From contig NZ_CP031413.1 in the NCBI RefSeq assembly GCF_003367355.1, positions 3,056,001-3,120,000 on the forward strand: a DNA stretch of 64,000 bases. Reading direction: 5' to 3'. The DNA comes from Lysobacter sp. TY2-98 (GTDB lineage Bacteria > Pseudomonadota > Gammaproteobacteria > Xanthomonadales > Xanthomonadaceae). A program made the translations under genes and the position numbers. Shown one piece after another: positions 56,830-64,000 of the stretch (the stretch's first letter is position 1; every line of letters starts with the position of its first letter). The notes beneath the pieces were generated by a model, which saw nothing but the letters and a program-made list of their open reading frames with translations, was not told where the DNA came from and searched no databases.

Positions 56830-59711
56830 GAGGCCTCGCGGGTGTCGCGTTCGCGGCGGAATTCGGCGCCGTAGCGCAACGGCGAATCATCGACCGGTGC
56901 GTGTGGCAGGGATGCGAACTGTGGATGTGACAGCGCGTCGTGCGACGCGGAGGGCGCGATGCGCACACGCAGGTCGAACCACGCGGCCTGGCCGGTGACC
57001 GGGTCGGCGTTGGCGTAGTCGCCGCGCGGCGTGATGTCGGAAATCAGGTGGTTCATCAGGAAGCCCTTGGTGGCTTCCGGCGTGTCCTTCGGCAGCTTCC
57101 ATGCGCCGCGACGCTTGCCGATCGCGTTCCACGTCCACACCGTGTCGGGCTGCACGTTCGACGCGGTGCGCGCCTGCACGGTGATGGTGCCGTGGTGCGA
57201 GGTGACGTCGATCCAGTCCTCGTCCTTGATGCCGTGCTGCGACGCGGTGTGCGGATGCAGGTAGAGGTAATTGCGCGACGCGATCTGCCGCAGCCACGCG
57301 TTCTGCGAATGCCAGGCGTGGTACATGAACATCGGCCGCTGGGTGATCGCGCTCAGCGGGAAATCGCGTGCCGCGGCGTCGCCGAGTTCCGCGTGTTCGA
57401 ATGGCTCGTACCAGATCGGCAGCGGATCGAAATAGGTGGCGACGCGTTCGCGATGCTCCGCCGGCGGCACGTGCGCGCCATGCCCCTGCGCGGCGAGACG
57501 GAACTTCTGCAGCGTCTCCGAATAGAGCTGCTGCACGATGGGTTGCGTGCTGCCGACGAAGCCCATCGCCTGCGCCCATTCCAGATAGCCGCGGTTGGCC
57601 ATCTTGTAGAAGCGCGCGTGTTCGGGAATCTCGCTGCGCCAGAAGCCGCCATTCGCGATATAGGCGTCGAGCTGCGAGGGGTTGGGGGCGCCCTTGGCTT
57701 CCAGCGTGCCGTCCGCACCGCGCCAGCCGGCGAGCAGGCCGACGCCCGGCGCGCGTTCGTGACGGACGATGTAGTCGGCGTAGTCGCGGTATTTCGACGA
57801 ACCGTCTTCATTGACCAGGCCGGGCAGGCCGAGCCGCGCGCCGAGTTCGATCAGCACGCTCTGGAAGCCGCGCACGTCGCGCGGGCGATCGTCGGCGTCG
57901 TGCTGCGTGGCGGGATCGAACAGCGGATGACGGATCGCATCGGCGGCACCGTCCGCGTCGGAGATCGGGCGGTCGAGCAGCGAGATCGAATCGAAGCGCT
58001 CGAGATAGGTCGTGTCGGGAAACACGAGATCGGCATAGGCGACCGTTTCCGACGAGAACGCGTCGGCGTAGATGATGTGCGGGATGCGGTACTCGCCGGC
58101 CTCGTCCTTGTCGGTGAGCCAGCCGATCGTCTCCGCGGTGTTCATCGACGAGTTCCAGCCCATGTTCGCCATGAACATCATCAGCGTGTCGATCTTGTAA
58201 GGCTCGCCGGCCCACGCATTGCGGATGACGGTGTGCATCATCCCGTGCGCGGCCAGCGGATAGCCCCACGAGAACGCGTGGTCGATGCGGCGCGGCTGGC
58301 CGTGTTCGTCGACGACGAGATCTTCCGGCCCGTGCACGAAGCCGAGCGGTGCGGCGTCGAGCACGCCATTGGCCTGGCGGGTGCGCCCCGGGCGGTTCGG
58401 TGGCGGAATCGGTTTCGGGAACGGTGGCTGATAGCGGAACGAGCCCGGCGTATCCACCGCGCCGAGCAGCAGCTGCAGCACGTGCAGCGCGCGGCAGGTG
58501 TGGAAGCCGTTGCTGTGCGCGCTGATGCCGCGCATCGCATGCATCGACACCGGGCGGCCGACCATCTCCTTGTGTTCGCGGCCCCACGCATCCGTCCACG
58601 CGACCGGCAGGCGGATCTCGTGGTCGAACGCGTTCTCGGCGAGCTCGCGCGCGATGCGGCGGATGGTGTCGGCCGGAATGCCGCACCGCTCGCTCACCGC
58701 ATCAGGCGAGTAATGCGCGTCGAGATAGCGCTCGGCGAGCAGGTGGAACGATGGCACCGCGGTGCGGCCATCGGCCAGCGTGTACTCGCCGACGACCGCG
58801 GGCTGCACGTCGATCGCATTCGCGTCGACCGGCGATGACGTCGCGCGATCGAAGCACAGCGTGCGACCGTCGGCATCGCGCGCAAACAGGCCGTCATCGG
58901 GCGCGCCCGGATCGTGGATCACCAGCCAGTGCGCATTCGTGTAGCGCACGAGGTAGTCGAGGTCGATGCGGTCGGTGCGCAGCAGCTCGTGGATCAGCGC
59001 GAACGCGAACAGGCCGTCGGTGCCGGGGCGGATGCCGATCCACTCGTCGGCGATCGCGCCATAGCCCGTGCGCACCGGATTGACCGAGACGATCTTCGCG
59101 CCCGTGCCTTTGAGGTGGCCCAGGCCGAGCTTGATCGGGTTGGAGTCGTGGTCCTCGGCGACGCCCCAGAGCATCAGGTAGCGCGTGCGCTCCCAGTCGG
59201 GCTCGCCGAATTCCCAGAAGCTGCCGCCGAGCGTGTAGAGCCCGCCCGCTGCCATGTTCACCGAGCAGAAGCCGCCGTGCGCGGCGTAGTTCACCGTGCC
59301 GAACTGCTGCGCCCACCAGCCGGTGAGGGCCTGGCTCTGGTCGCGGCCGGTGAAGAAGGCGAGCTCGTCCGGATTGCGTTCGCGGATGGGCTTGAGCCAG
59401 GACGTCGCGAGGTCGAGCGCCTCGTCCCACGAGATTTCCTTGAACTCGCCCGAGCCGCGCTCGCCCACCCGCAGCAGCGGCCGTGACAGCCGCGCCGGCG
59501 AGTAGTGCTGCATGATCCCCGCCGAGCCCTTGGCGCACAGCACGCCCTTGTTGACCGGGTGCTCGGGGTTGCCCTGGATGTACCGGATCCGACCGTCCTG
59601 CAGCCACACCTTGATACCGCAGCGGCAGGCGCACATGTAGCAGGTGGTGGTGCGGACCTCGTCGCCCGGTGTCGGGGAGGTATCGATCACCGGTTCGGAA
59701 GGGCCTCGCAT
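56826..59711 (-). CDS. Molybdopterin oxidoreductase catalytic subunit, SoeA-like (probable cytoplasmic sulfite dehydrogenase)
   Basis: A 961-residue bis-MGD enzyme. The N-terminal [4Fe-4S] ligands are Cys24, Cys27, Cys31 and Cys59 (TTTCYMCACRCG ... GVLCAKG). Cys149 in GGFCSVNMAAG is at the position of the molybdenum ligand, which excludes the DmsA (Ser) and NarG (Asp) types. The residue after it is Ser, not the His of formate dehydrogenase. No Tat signal is present, so the subunit faces the cytoplasm. This set, together with a DmsC-type anchor, is what is described for SoeABC, which oxidises sulfite to sulfate and feeds quinone. Substrate is inferred; thiosulfate or polysulfide reductase is less likely. 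ATG at 59711 has no clear ribosome binding site. Confidence 0.9.
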   Translation of the reverse strand: MRGPSEPVIDTSPTPGDEVRTTTCYMCACRCGIKVWLQDGRIRYIQGNPEHPVNKGVLCAKGSAGIMQHYSPARLSRPLLRVGERGSGEFKEISWDEALDLATSWLKPIRERNPDELAFFTGRDQSQALTGWWAQQFGTVNYAAHGGFCSVNMAAGGLYTLGGSFWEFGEPDWERTRYLMLWGVAEDHDSNPIKLGLGHLKGTGAKIVSVNPVRTGYGAIADEWIGIRPGTDGLFAFALIHELLRTDRIDLDYLVRYTNAHWLVIHDPGAPDDGLFARDADGRTLCFDRATSSPVDANAIDVQPAVVGEYTLADGRTAVPSFHLLAERYLDAHYSPDAVSERCGIPADTIRRIARELAENAFDHEIRLPVAWTDAWGREHKEMVGRPVSMHAMRGISAHSNGFHTCRALHVLQLLLGAVDTPGSFRYQPPFPKPIPPPNRPGRTRQANGVLDAAPLGFVHGPEDLVVDEHGQPRRIDHAFSWGYPLAAHGMMHTVIRNAWAGEPYKIDTLMMFMANMGWNSSMNTAETIGWLTDKDEAGEYRIPHIIYADAFSSETVAYADLVFPDTTYLERFDSISLLDRPISDADGAADAIRHPLFDPATQHDADDRPRDVRGFQSVLIELGARLGLPGLVNEDGSSKYRDYADYIVRHERAPGVGLLAGWRGADGTLEAKGAPNPSQLDAYIANGGFWRSEIPEHARFYKMANRGYLEWAQAMGFVGSTQPIVQQLYSETLQKFRLAAQGHGAHVPPAEHRERVATYFDPLPIWYEPFEHAELGDAAARDFPLSAITQRPMFMYHAWHSQNAWLRQIASRNYLYLHPHTASQHGIKDEDWIDVTSHHGTITVQARTASNVQPDTVWTWNAIGKRRGAWKLPKDTPEATKGFLMNHLISDITPRGDYANADPVTGQAAWFDLRVRIAPSASHDALSHPQFASLPHAPVDDSPLRYGAEFRRERDTREAS

Positions 59712-59863
59712 CGCGACATTGTGCCCGAGAGCCGGTGCGTCCCCGCCGCACTGCTTCACACCCCGCGCCCGCCGCTACGCCGAGACTGCGCCGTCCCGGC
59801 CCTAGCCGCTGACCTGCGCGCGGTGCCATCCTTAGTCGCAGCCGGCTCCGAGATTGATCCCTG

Positions 59864-60832
59864 ATGGAACGCATCGAACGCATCCACGCCCTGCACCGCA
59901 TCCTCAGCGCCTCGCGCTATCCGGTGACGGTGCAGCGCCTGCAGGAAGAGCTGCAGTGCTCGCGCGCCACCGTTTACCGCGACCTCGCCTACCTGCGCGA
60001 CTACCTGATGGCGCCCGTCGTCGGCAATGGCGAGGCCGGCTTCCGTTACGACCATAGCGACGGCACGCGCTTCGAGCTGCCGGGCCTGTGGCTGTCGTCG
60101 GAAGAACTCTATTCGCTGCTCGCCGCCCAGCAGTTGCTGGTGCGCTCGGGCGGCGGCGTGCTGTCGAACGCGCTGGCGCCACTGCAGCAGCGCATCGAGA
60201 AGCTGCTCGGCGAGCACGCGGGTGGGCGCCGCGTGCCGGTCGAGCGTATCCGCGTCATCCCGCATCGCCGTCGTCGGCTGGATGAAGCGAGCTTCCGCAA
60301 CGTCGCCACCGCGGTGCTCGACCGTCGCCAGCTGGTGTTCGACTATCGCGCGCGTTCGACCGACGAGAAGACCCGTCGCACCGTCTCGCCGCAGCGCCTC
60401 ACCCATTACCGCGAGAACTGGTACCTCGATGCCTGGGACCACGAGCGCGAAGCGCTGCGCAGTTTCGCGGTCGATCGTGTGCAGAGCGCCAAGGTCTCTG
60501 ACGAGCCCGCCAAGGACGTGCCGGACGAGGAACTGGATCGCCAGCTGTCGTCGAGCTACGGCATCTTCAGCGGCGCACCGAAGGGCTGGGCGACGATCCT
60601 GTTCTCGCCCAAGTCCGCACGCTGGGTCGCCGACGAGCACTGGCATTCGCAGCAGCAGGGCCGGTTCCTGCCGGACGGGCGCTACGAGCTCAAGGTGCCG
60701 TACAGCAACGAGCGCGAGCTGCTCATGGACGTCATGCATTACGGCGCCGACGCCGAGATCGTCGAGCCCGCGGCGTTGCGCCAGCAGGCGATCACGCACC
60801 TCGAATTGTCACTGGGCAAGTACGGGCGCTGA
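59864..60832 (+). CDS. WYL-domain transcriptional regulator (YafY family)
   Basis: A 322-residue regulator. An N-terminal HTH_11 winged helix (RIHALHRILSASRYPVTVQRLQEELQCSRATVYRDL) is followed by a WYL domain (VLDRRQLVFDYRARS ... ENWYLDAWDHEREALRSFAVDRVQ) and a C-terminal WCX domain. WYL domains bind nucleic acid or small ligands; the family often represses neighbouring stress or defence genes. It is divergent from the molybdoenzyme operon (152 bp between starts), so control of that operon is the simplest guess. Confidence 0.92.
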   Translation: MERIERIHALHRILSASRYPVTVQRLQEELQCSRATVYRDLAYLRDYLMAPVVGNGEAGFRYDHSDGTRFELPGLWLSSEELYSLLAAQQLLVRSGGGVLSNALAPLQQRIEKLLGEHAGGRRVPVERIRVIPHRRRRLDEASFRNVATAVLDRRQLVFDYRARSTDEKTRRTVSPQRLTHYRENWYLDAWDHEREALRSFAVDRVQSAKVSDEPAKDVPDEELDRQLSSSYGIFSGAPKGWATILFSPKSARWVADEHWHSQQQGRFLPDGRYELKVPYSNERELLMDVMHYGADAEIVEPAALRQQAITHLELSLGKYGR

Positions 60833-60964
60833 GTCGACGGGCGCGGCGATGCGTTCGCGTCGGGACCGCTTCGAAGCAGCCGTCCGTCGGTCCCGCGCCG
60901 GGCATCGCAGCCCGTGAGATGAGCGGCCGCGATGGTGGACTCCTGTCCACCACCGACCGCCGTC

Positions 60965-61270
60965 ATGTCGACCGAAGCCCGCGCTCCGCTGTCCGTTCTC
61001 GACGAAATTCTCTGCACCCTGCTCGCCGTGGGCACGGTGCTGGTGGTGCTGTTGCCGGCGGCGCGGGGCGACTCGGCGCTGGGGTGGCTGCCGATGTGGC
61101 TGATCGGCATGCCGGCGGTCGCGTGGTGGGCGTTGCATGGATTCGCGTGGCCGCGGCGCGCGATGGTGGACGAGCCGGTCGTCGTTGCGGCGACGACGCG
61201 ACGCTCCGCACCACAGGCGCGACGTCGCGTGCGTCCCGCACCACGCAGCGAGATCCGCCGCGCGGCGTGA
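60965..61270 (+). CDS. Small membrane protein of unknown function
   Basis: A 101-residue protein with two hydrophobic helices (about residues 10-31 and 36-55) and a basic, Arg-rich C-terminus (TTRRSAPQARRRVRPAPRSE). No domain recognised. The ATG at 60932 would add eleven residues, MVDSCPPPTAV, before the MSTEARAPLS that looks like a natural start. It stands between the WYL regulator and the peptidase, on the same strand. Confidence 0.65.
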   Translation: MSTEARAPLSVLDEILCTLLAVGTVLVVLLPAARGDSALGWLPMWLIGMPAVAWWALHGFAWPRRAMVDEPVVVAATTRRSAPQARRRVRPAPRSEIRRAA

Positions 61271-61337
61271 CCTTCGCGCGTCGGCCGCATCCGGCGGCTG
61301 TGCTAGCGTCCGGGCTTTCCCGAAACCGCCCGACGCG

Positions 61338-63443
61338 ATGACACGACGTACGACCGGAGCCCTTCTCGCCACCGTACTGGCCACCGCGGGCGCCGCGAGC
61401 GCGCAGGAGGCCGCCGTGCAGCAAACCCCCGATCCCTATCTCTGGCTCGAAGACGTTACCGGCGACCGCGCGCTCGCCTGGGTGCGCGAGCACAACGCAA
61501 AGACCGAAGCCGAACTCGCGACGACCACGCGCTTCCATTCATTGGAGACGCAGATCCGCGCCATCCTCGATTCGGACGCGAAGATCCCCGCGGTCGAGAA
61601 GATCGGCCCGTACTACTACAACTTCTGGAAGGACGCGCAGCACGAACGCGGCGTCTGGCGCCGGACCACGCTCGAGGAATACCGCAAGCCGCACCCGCAA
61701 TGGGAGACGGTGCTCGACGTCGACGCGCTCAACGCGAAGGAAAACGCGAAGTGGGTCTTCCACGGCGCGAACTGCCTGAAGCCGGACTACGTGCGTTGCC
61801 TCATCGCGCTGTCGAATGGCGGTTCGGATGCCGACGTCACGCGCGAGTTCGACCTGTCGACCAAGTCCTTCGTCGAAGGCGGCTTTTTCCGTCCTGAAGC
61901 GAAGGGCGGCCTGGACTGGATCGATCGCGACCACGTCTACGTCTACACCGACTTCGGTCCCGGCTCGATGACGCCGTCGGGTTATCCGCGCATCGCCAAG
62001 GAATGGACGCGCGGCACGCCGCTGGCGTCGGCGACCACGGTGTACGAAGGCACCAACGACGACATGTACATCGCGGCGCTACACGACAGCACGCCTGGCT
62101 TCGAGCGCGACTTCGTCAGCCGCACGATCGCCTTCTACAACGACGAGCTCTACCTGCGCGACAAGGACGGCACGCTCGCGAAGATCGATGCGCCGAACTC
62201 CGCGCAAAAGCACGTGCACCGCGAATGGCTCGCGCTCGAACTGCGCGAGCCGTACACCGTCAACGAAAAAACGTACAAGGCCGGCAGCCTGATCGCCACG
62301 AAGTTCGACGACTTCATGGCCGGCAAGCGCGACTTCGAAGTGCTGTTCGAGCCGGACGAGCACACCTCGCTCGCCGGCGTGACGTGGACGCGCCACTACG
62401 CCGTGCTCAACGTGCTCGACGACGTCAAGAATCGGCTCAGCGTGCTCACGCCGACCGCGAACGGCTGGTCGCGCACGCCGTTCACCGGCGCACCCGCGTT
62501 CGGCACGCTCGGCGTCACCGCGGTCGATCCGGACGAGAGCGATGCGGTGTGGCTGACGGCGACCGATTACCTCACGCCGACCACGCTCTCGCTCGCGACG
62601 CTCGGTCAGCAGCCCGAAGTGCTGAAGACGATGCCGACGTTCTTCGATGCGACGAAGGACGTCATCGAACAGCACTTCGCGACGTCGAAGGACGGCACGA
62701 AAGTCCCGTACTTCATCGTCCGCCCGAAGGACCTCAAGCTCGACGGCGCCGCGCCGACGCTGCTCTACGGCTACGGCGGTTTCGAGATCTCGCTGACACC
62801 CGCGTATTCCGGCAGCGTCGGCAAGGGCTGGCTGGAGCAGGGCGGTGTCTACGTCGTCGCCAACATCCGCGGCGGCGGCGAGTACGGCCCGCGTTGGCAC
62901 CAGGCCGCGCTGAAGGCGAATCGTCACAAGGCCTACGAGGATTTCGCGGCGGTCGCGCAGGACCTCATCGCACGCAAGATCACGTCGCCCAAGCACCTCG
63001 GCATCCAGGGCGGCAGCAACGGCGGCCTGCTGATGGGCAACATGCTCACGCAGTATCCGGAACTGTTCGGTGCGGTCGTCGTGCAGGTGCCGCTGCTCGA
63101 CATGAAGCGCTACAGCCATCTGCTCGCCGGCGCGTCGTGGATGGCCGAATACGGCGATCCGGACACGTCGGACTGGGACTTCATCCAGCACTTCTCGCCG
63201 TACCACCTGTTCGACCCGGCGAAGACGTATCCGCCCACGCTGTTCATGACCTCCACGCGCGACGATCGCGTGCATCCGGCGCATGCGCGCAAGATGGCCG
63301 CGAAGATGCTCGATGCCGGCAAGAACGTGCGCTACTACGAGAACATCGAAGGCGGCCACGGCGGCGCGGCGGACAACGCGCAGCTCGCGCACATGAATGC
63401 GCTCGCCTACACGTTCCTGTGGTCGACACTGGGCGGCAAATGA
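61338..63443 (+). CDS. Exported prolyl oligopeptidase (S9A)
   Basis: A 701-residue exported serine peptidase. After a signal peptide (MTRRTTGALLATVLATAGAASA) comes the YLWLEDVTGDRALAWVREHN opening of the prolyl oligopeptidase fold, a beta-propeller domain, and the alpha/beta-hydrolase domain. Catalytic triad: Ser in IQGGSNGGLLMG, Asp in TSTRDDRVHPAHA, and His in EGGHGGA. It cleaves short Pro-containing peptides in the periplasm. A second S9A gene follows after a terminator. Confidence 0.94.
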   Translation: MTRRTTGALLATVLATAGAASAQEAAVQQTPDPYLWLEDVTGDRALAWVREHNAKTEAELATTTRFHSLETQIRAILDSDAKIPAVEKIGPYYYNFWKDAQHERGVWRRTTLEEYRKPHPQWETVLDVDALNAKENAKWVFHGANCLKPDYVRCLIALSNGGSDADVTREFDLSTKSFVEGGFFRPEAKGGLDWIDRDHVYVYTDFGPGSMTPSGYPRIAKEWTRGTPLASATTVYEGTNDDMYIAALHDSTPGFERDFVSRTIAFYNDELYLRDKDGTLAKIDAPNSAQKHVHREWLALELREPYTVNEKTYKAGSLIATKFDDFMAGKRDFEVLFEPDEHTSLAGVTWTRHYAVLNVLDDVKNRLSVLTPTANGWSRTPFTGAPAFGTLGVTAVDPDESDAVWLTATDYLTPTTLSLATLGQQPEVLKTMPTFFDATKDVIEQHFATSKDGTKVPYFIVRPKDLKLDGAAPTLLYGYGGFEISLTPAYSGSVGKGWLEQGGVYVVANIRGGGEYGPRWHQAALKANRHKAYEDFAAVAQDLIARKITSPKHLGIQGGSNGGLLMGNMLTQYPELFGAVVVQVPLLDMKRYSHLLAGASWMAEYGDPDTSDWDFIQHFSPYHLFDPAKTYPPTLFMTSTRDDRVHPAHARKMAAKMLDAGKNVRYYENIEGGHGGAADNAQLAHMNALAYTFLWSTLGGK

Positions 63444-63472
63444 CCGCCCGCCGTCATTCCGCATGACCATAC

Positions 63473-63498
63473 GGCCGCCTTCGGGCGGCCTTGTCTTT
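63473..63498 (+). terminator. Rho-independent terminator between the two peptidase genes
   Basis: A 7-bp stem (GGCCGCC / GGCGGCC) with a TTCG tetraloop, followed by TTGTCTTT. It lies 29 bp after the first peptidase stop. Confidence 0.8.
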
Positions 63499-63521
63499 CC
63501 CTTGCCGAACGGATCCGCACA

Positions 63522-64000
63522 ATGCGCGCCATCCTGACGCTTCTGACCCTCGCGATCATGACCACCACCTCAAACGCCGCTTCGCTTCCCACACCGCCCG
63601 ACGTCGCCAGGAAGCCGCATACGGTCAAGGCGCCGTTCGGCGCCGAGCGCAGCGACGAGTACTACTGGCTGCGCGACGACACGCGCAAGAACCCGGAGAT
63701 GCTCGCGTATCTCAACGCCGAGAACGCCTATGTCGATGCGATGATGCATCGGCTCAAGCCCGTCGAAGACCGGCTGTACGACGAGATCGTGGGCCGCATC
63801 AAGCAGGACGACAGCTCGGTGCCGTTCCGCCACAAGGGCTACTGGTACTACTCGCGCTTCGAGGCGGGCAAGGACTATCCCGTGCATGCGCGACGCCGCG
63901 ACGCGGCGGGCGTGACTGCGCTGTCGATCCAGCAGGCGAACGACGCCGCCGACTTCAAGGACGAGCAGGTCCTGCTCGACGTCAACGCGCTCGCCTCCGG
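63522..64000 (+). CDS. S9A oligopeptidase B-like peptidase (N-terminal part, cut by window end)
   Basis: The first ~159 codons of an exported peptidase. A signal peptide (MRAILTLLTLAIMTTTSNAA) is followed by PPDVARKPHTVKAPFGAERS and DEYYWLRDDTRKNPEMLAYL, the typical start of oligopeptidase B, then KQDDSSVPFRHKGYWYYSRFE. The catalytic domain lies beyond the window. It is a distinct branch from its upstream neighbour, so the pair is not a recent duplicate. Oligopeptidase B cleaves after Arg or Lys in short peptides. Confidence 0.88.
   Translation, partial: MRAILTLLTLAIMTTTSNAASLPTPPDVARKPHTVKAPFGAERSDEYYWLRDDTRKNPEMLAYLNAENAYVDAMMHRLKPVEDRLYDEIVGRIKQDDSSVPFRHKGYWYYSRFEAGKDYPVHARRRDAAGVTALSIQQANDAADFKDEQVLLDVNALAS

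Noticed and set aside
56940..58838. Open frame opposite the molybdoenzyme gene
   Set aside because: Antisense shadow; composition and lack of start signals argue against coding.
54692..59711. The molybdoenzyme operon as a DMSO reductase
   Set aside because: The Cys molybdenum ligand and lack of a Tat signal do not fit DmsA.

Overview
This is a GC-rich chromosomal window. Its gene content and order (def-fmt-rsmB divergent from a LysM gene and dprA, smg/topA/tsaC, rpoD followed by a CAU tRNA) point to a gammaproteobacterium of the Xanthomonadaceae, most likely Lysobacter, Luteimonas or a close relative. The family call is inference from gene order and protein style; no 16S rRNA gene is present. 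Almost every base is coding. Many neighbouring genes overlap by four bases (ATGA or GTGA), so much of the window is organised as tightly coupled operons.

Layout. 1-5.2 kb: end of a short-chain dehydrogenase, a KGG-repeat stress protein, a bifunctional penicillin-binding protein, two DUF4124 exported proteins, tsaC and an NTF2-like protein. 5.2-12.6 kb, minus strand: topA, two membrane proteins with GYF-like domains (one with an RDD domain, one with a type IV pilin-like helix), smg, dprA and a LysM protein. 12.8-15.7 kb, plus strand: def, fmt, rsmB. 15.7-21.6 kb: an envelope-polysaccharide region with a GT39-type transferase, three more glycosyltransferases, a small lipoprotein and an LpxL-type acyltransferase. 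21.7-24.1 kb: dtd and rpoD, the latter with an extended -10 promoter and a strong terminator.

24.1-25.9 kb is a small island scar. It holds a truncated tRNA-like sequence, an orphan NeuD-type acetyltransferase, a broken tyrosine-integrase gene and an intact CAU tRNA. 26-35 kb is a LysR regulator divergent from a six-gene RND efflux operon (small membrane protein, NAD(P)-binding protein, MexE-like, MexF-like, SDR, OprN-like). 35.4-42.1 kb: a UvrA paralogue, two small overlapping unknown genes, a histidine phosphatase, an M61-like exported peptidase and a nitronate monooxygenase. 42.1-44.6 kb: katG with a near-consensus OxyR operator. 45-47.8 kb: two c-di-GMP phosphodiesterases (CSS-EAL and GAF-EAL) placed tail to tail.

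48-54.6 kb: a large secreted PHP-domain protein with tandem Ig-like repeats, a Cys-rich four-helix metal-binding protein, a carboxylesterase, an AlgR-like LytTR regulator, a small membrane protein, hemC and a second NTF2-like protein. 54.7-60.8 kb: a four-gene membrane-anchored molybdoenzyme operon resembling the cytoplasmic sulfite dehydrogenase SoeABC, but with an extra two-helix membrane protein, divergent from a WYL-domain regulator. 60.9-64 kb: a small membrane protein and two tandem prolyl-oligopeptidase-family genes, the second cut by the window edge.

No CRISPR array, rRNA gene, complete insertion sequence or obvious new defence system was seen. The most unusual items are the Soe-like operon, the island scar beside rpoD, the GYF-pilin fusion and the OxyR site at katG.
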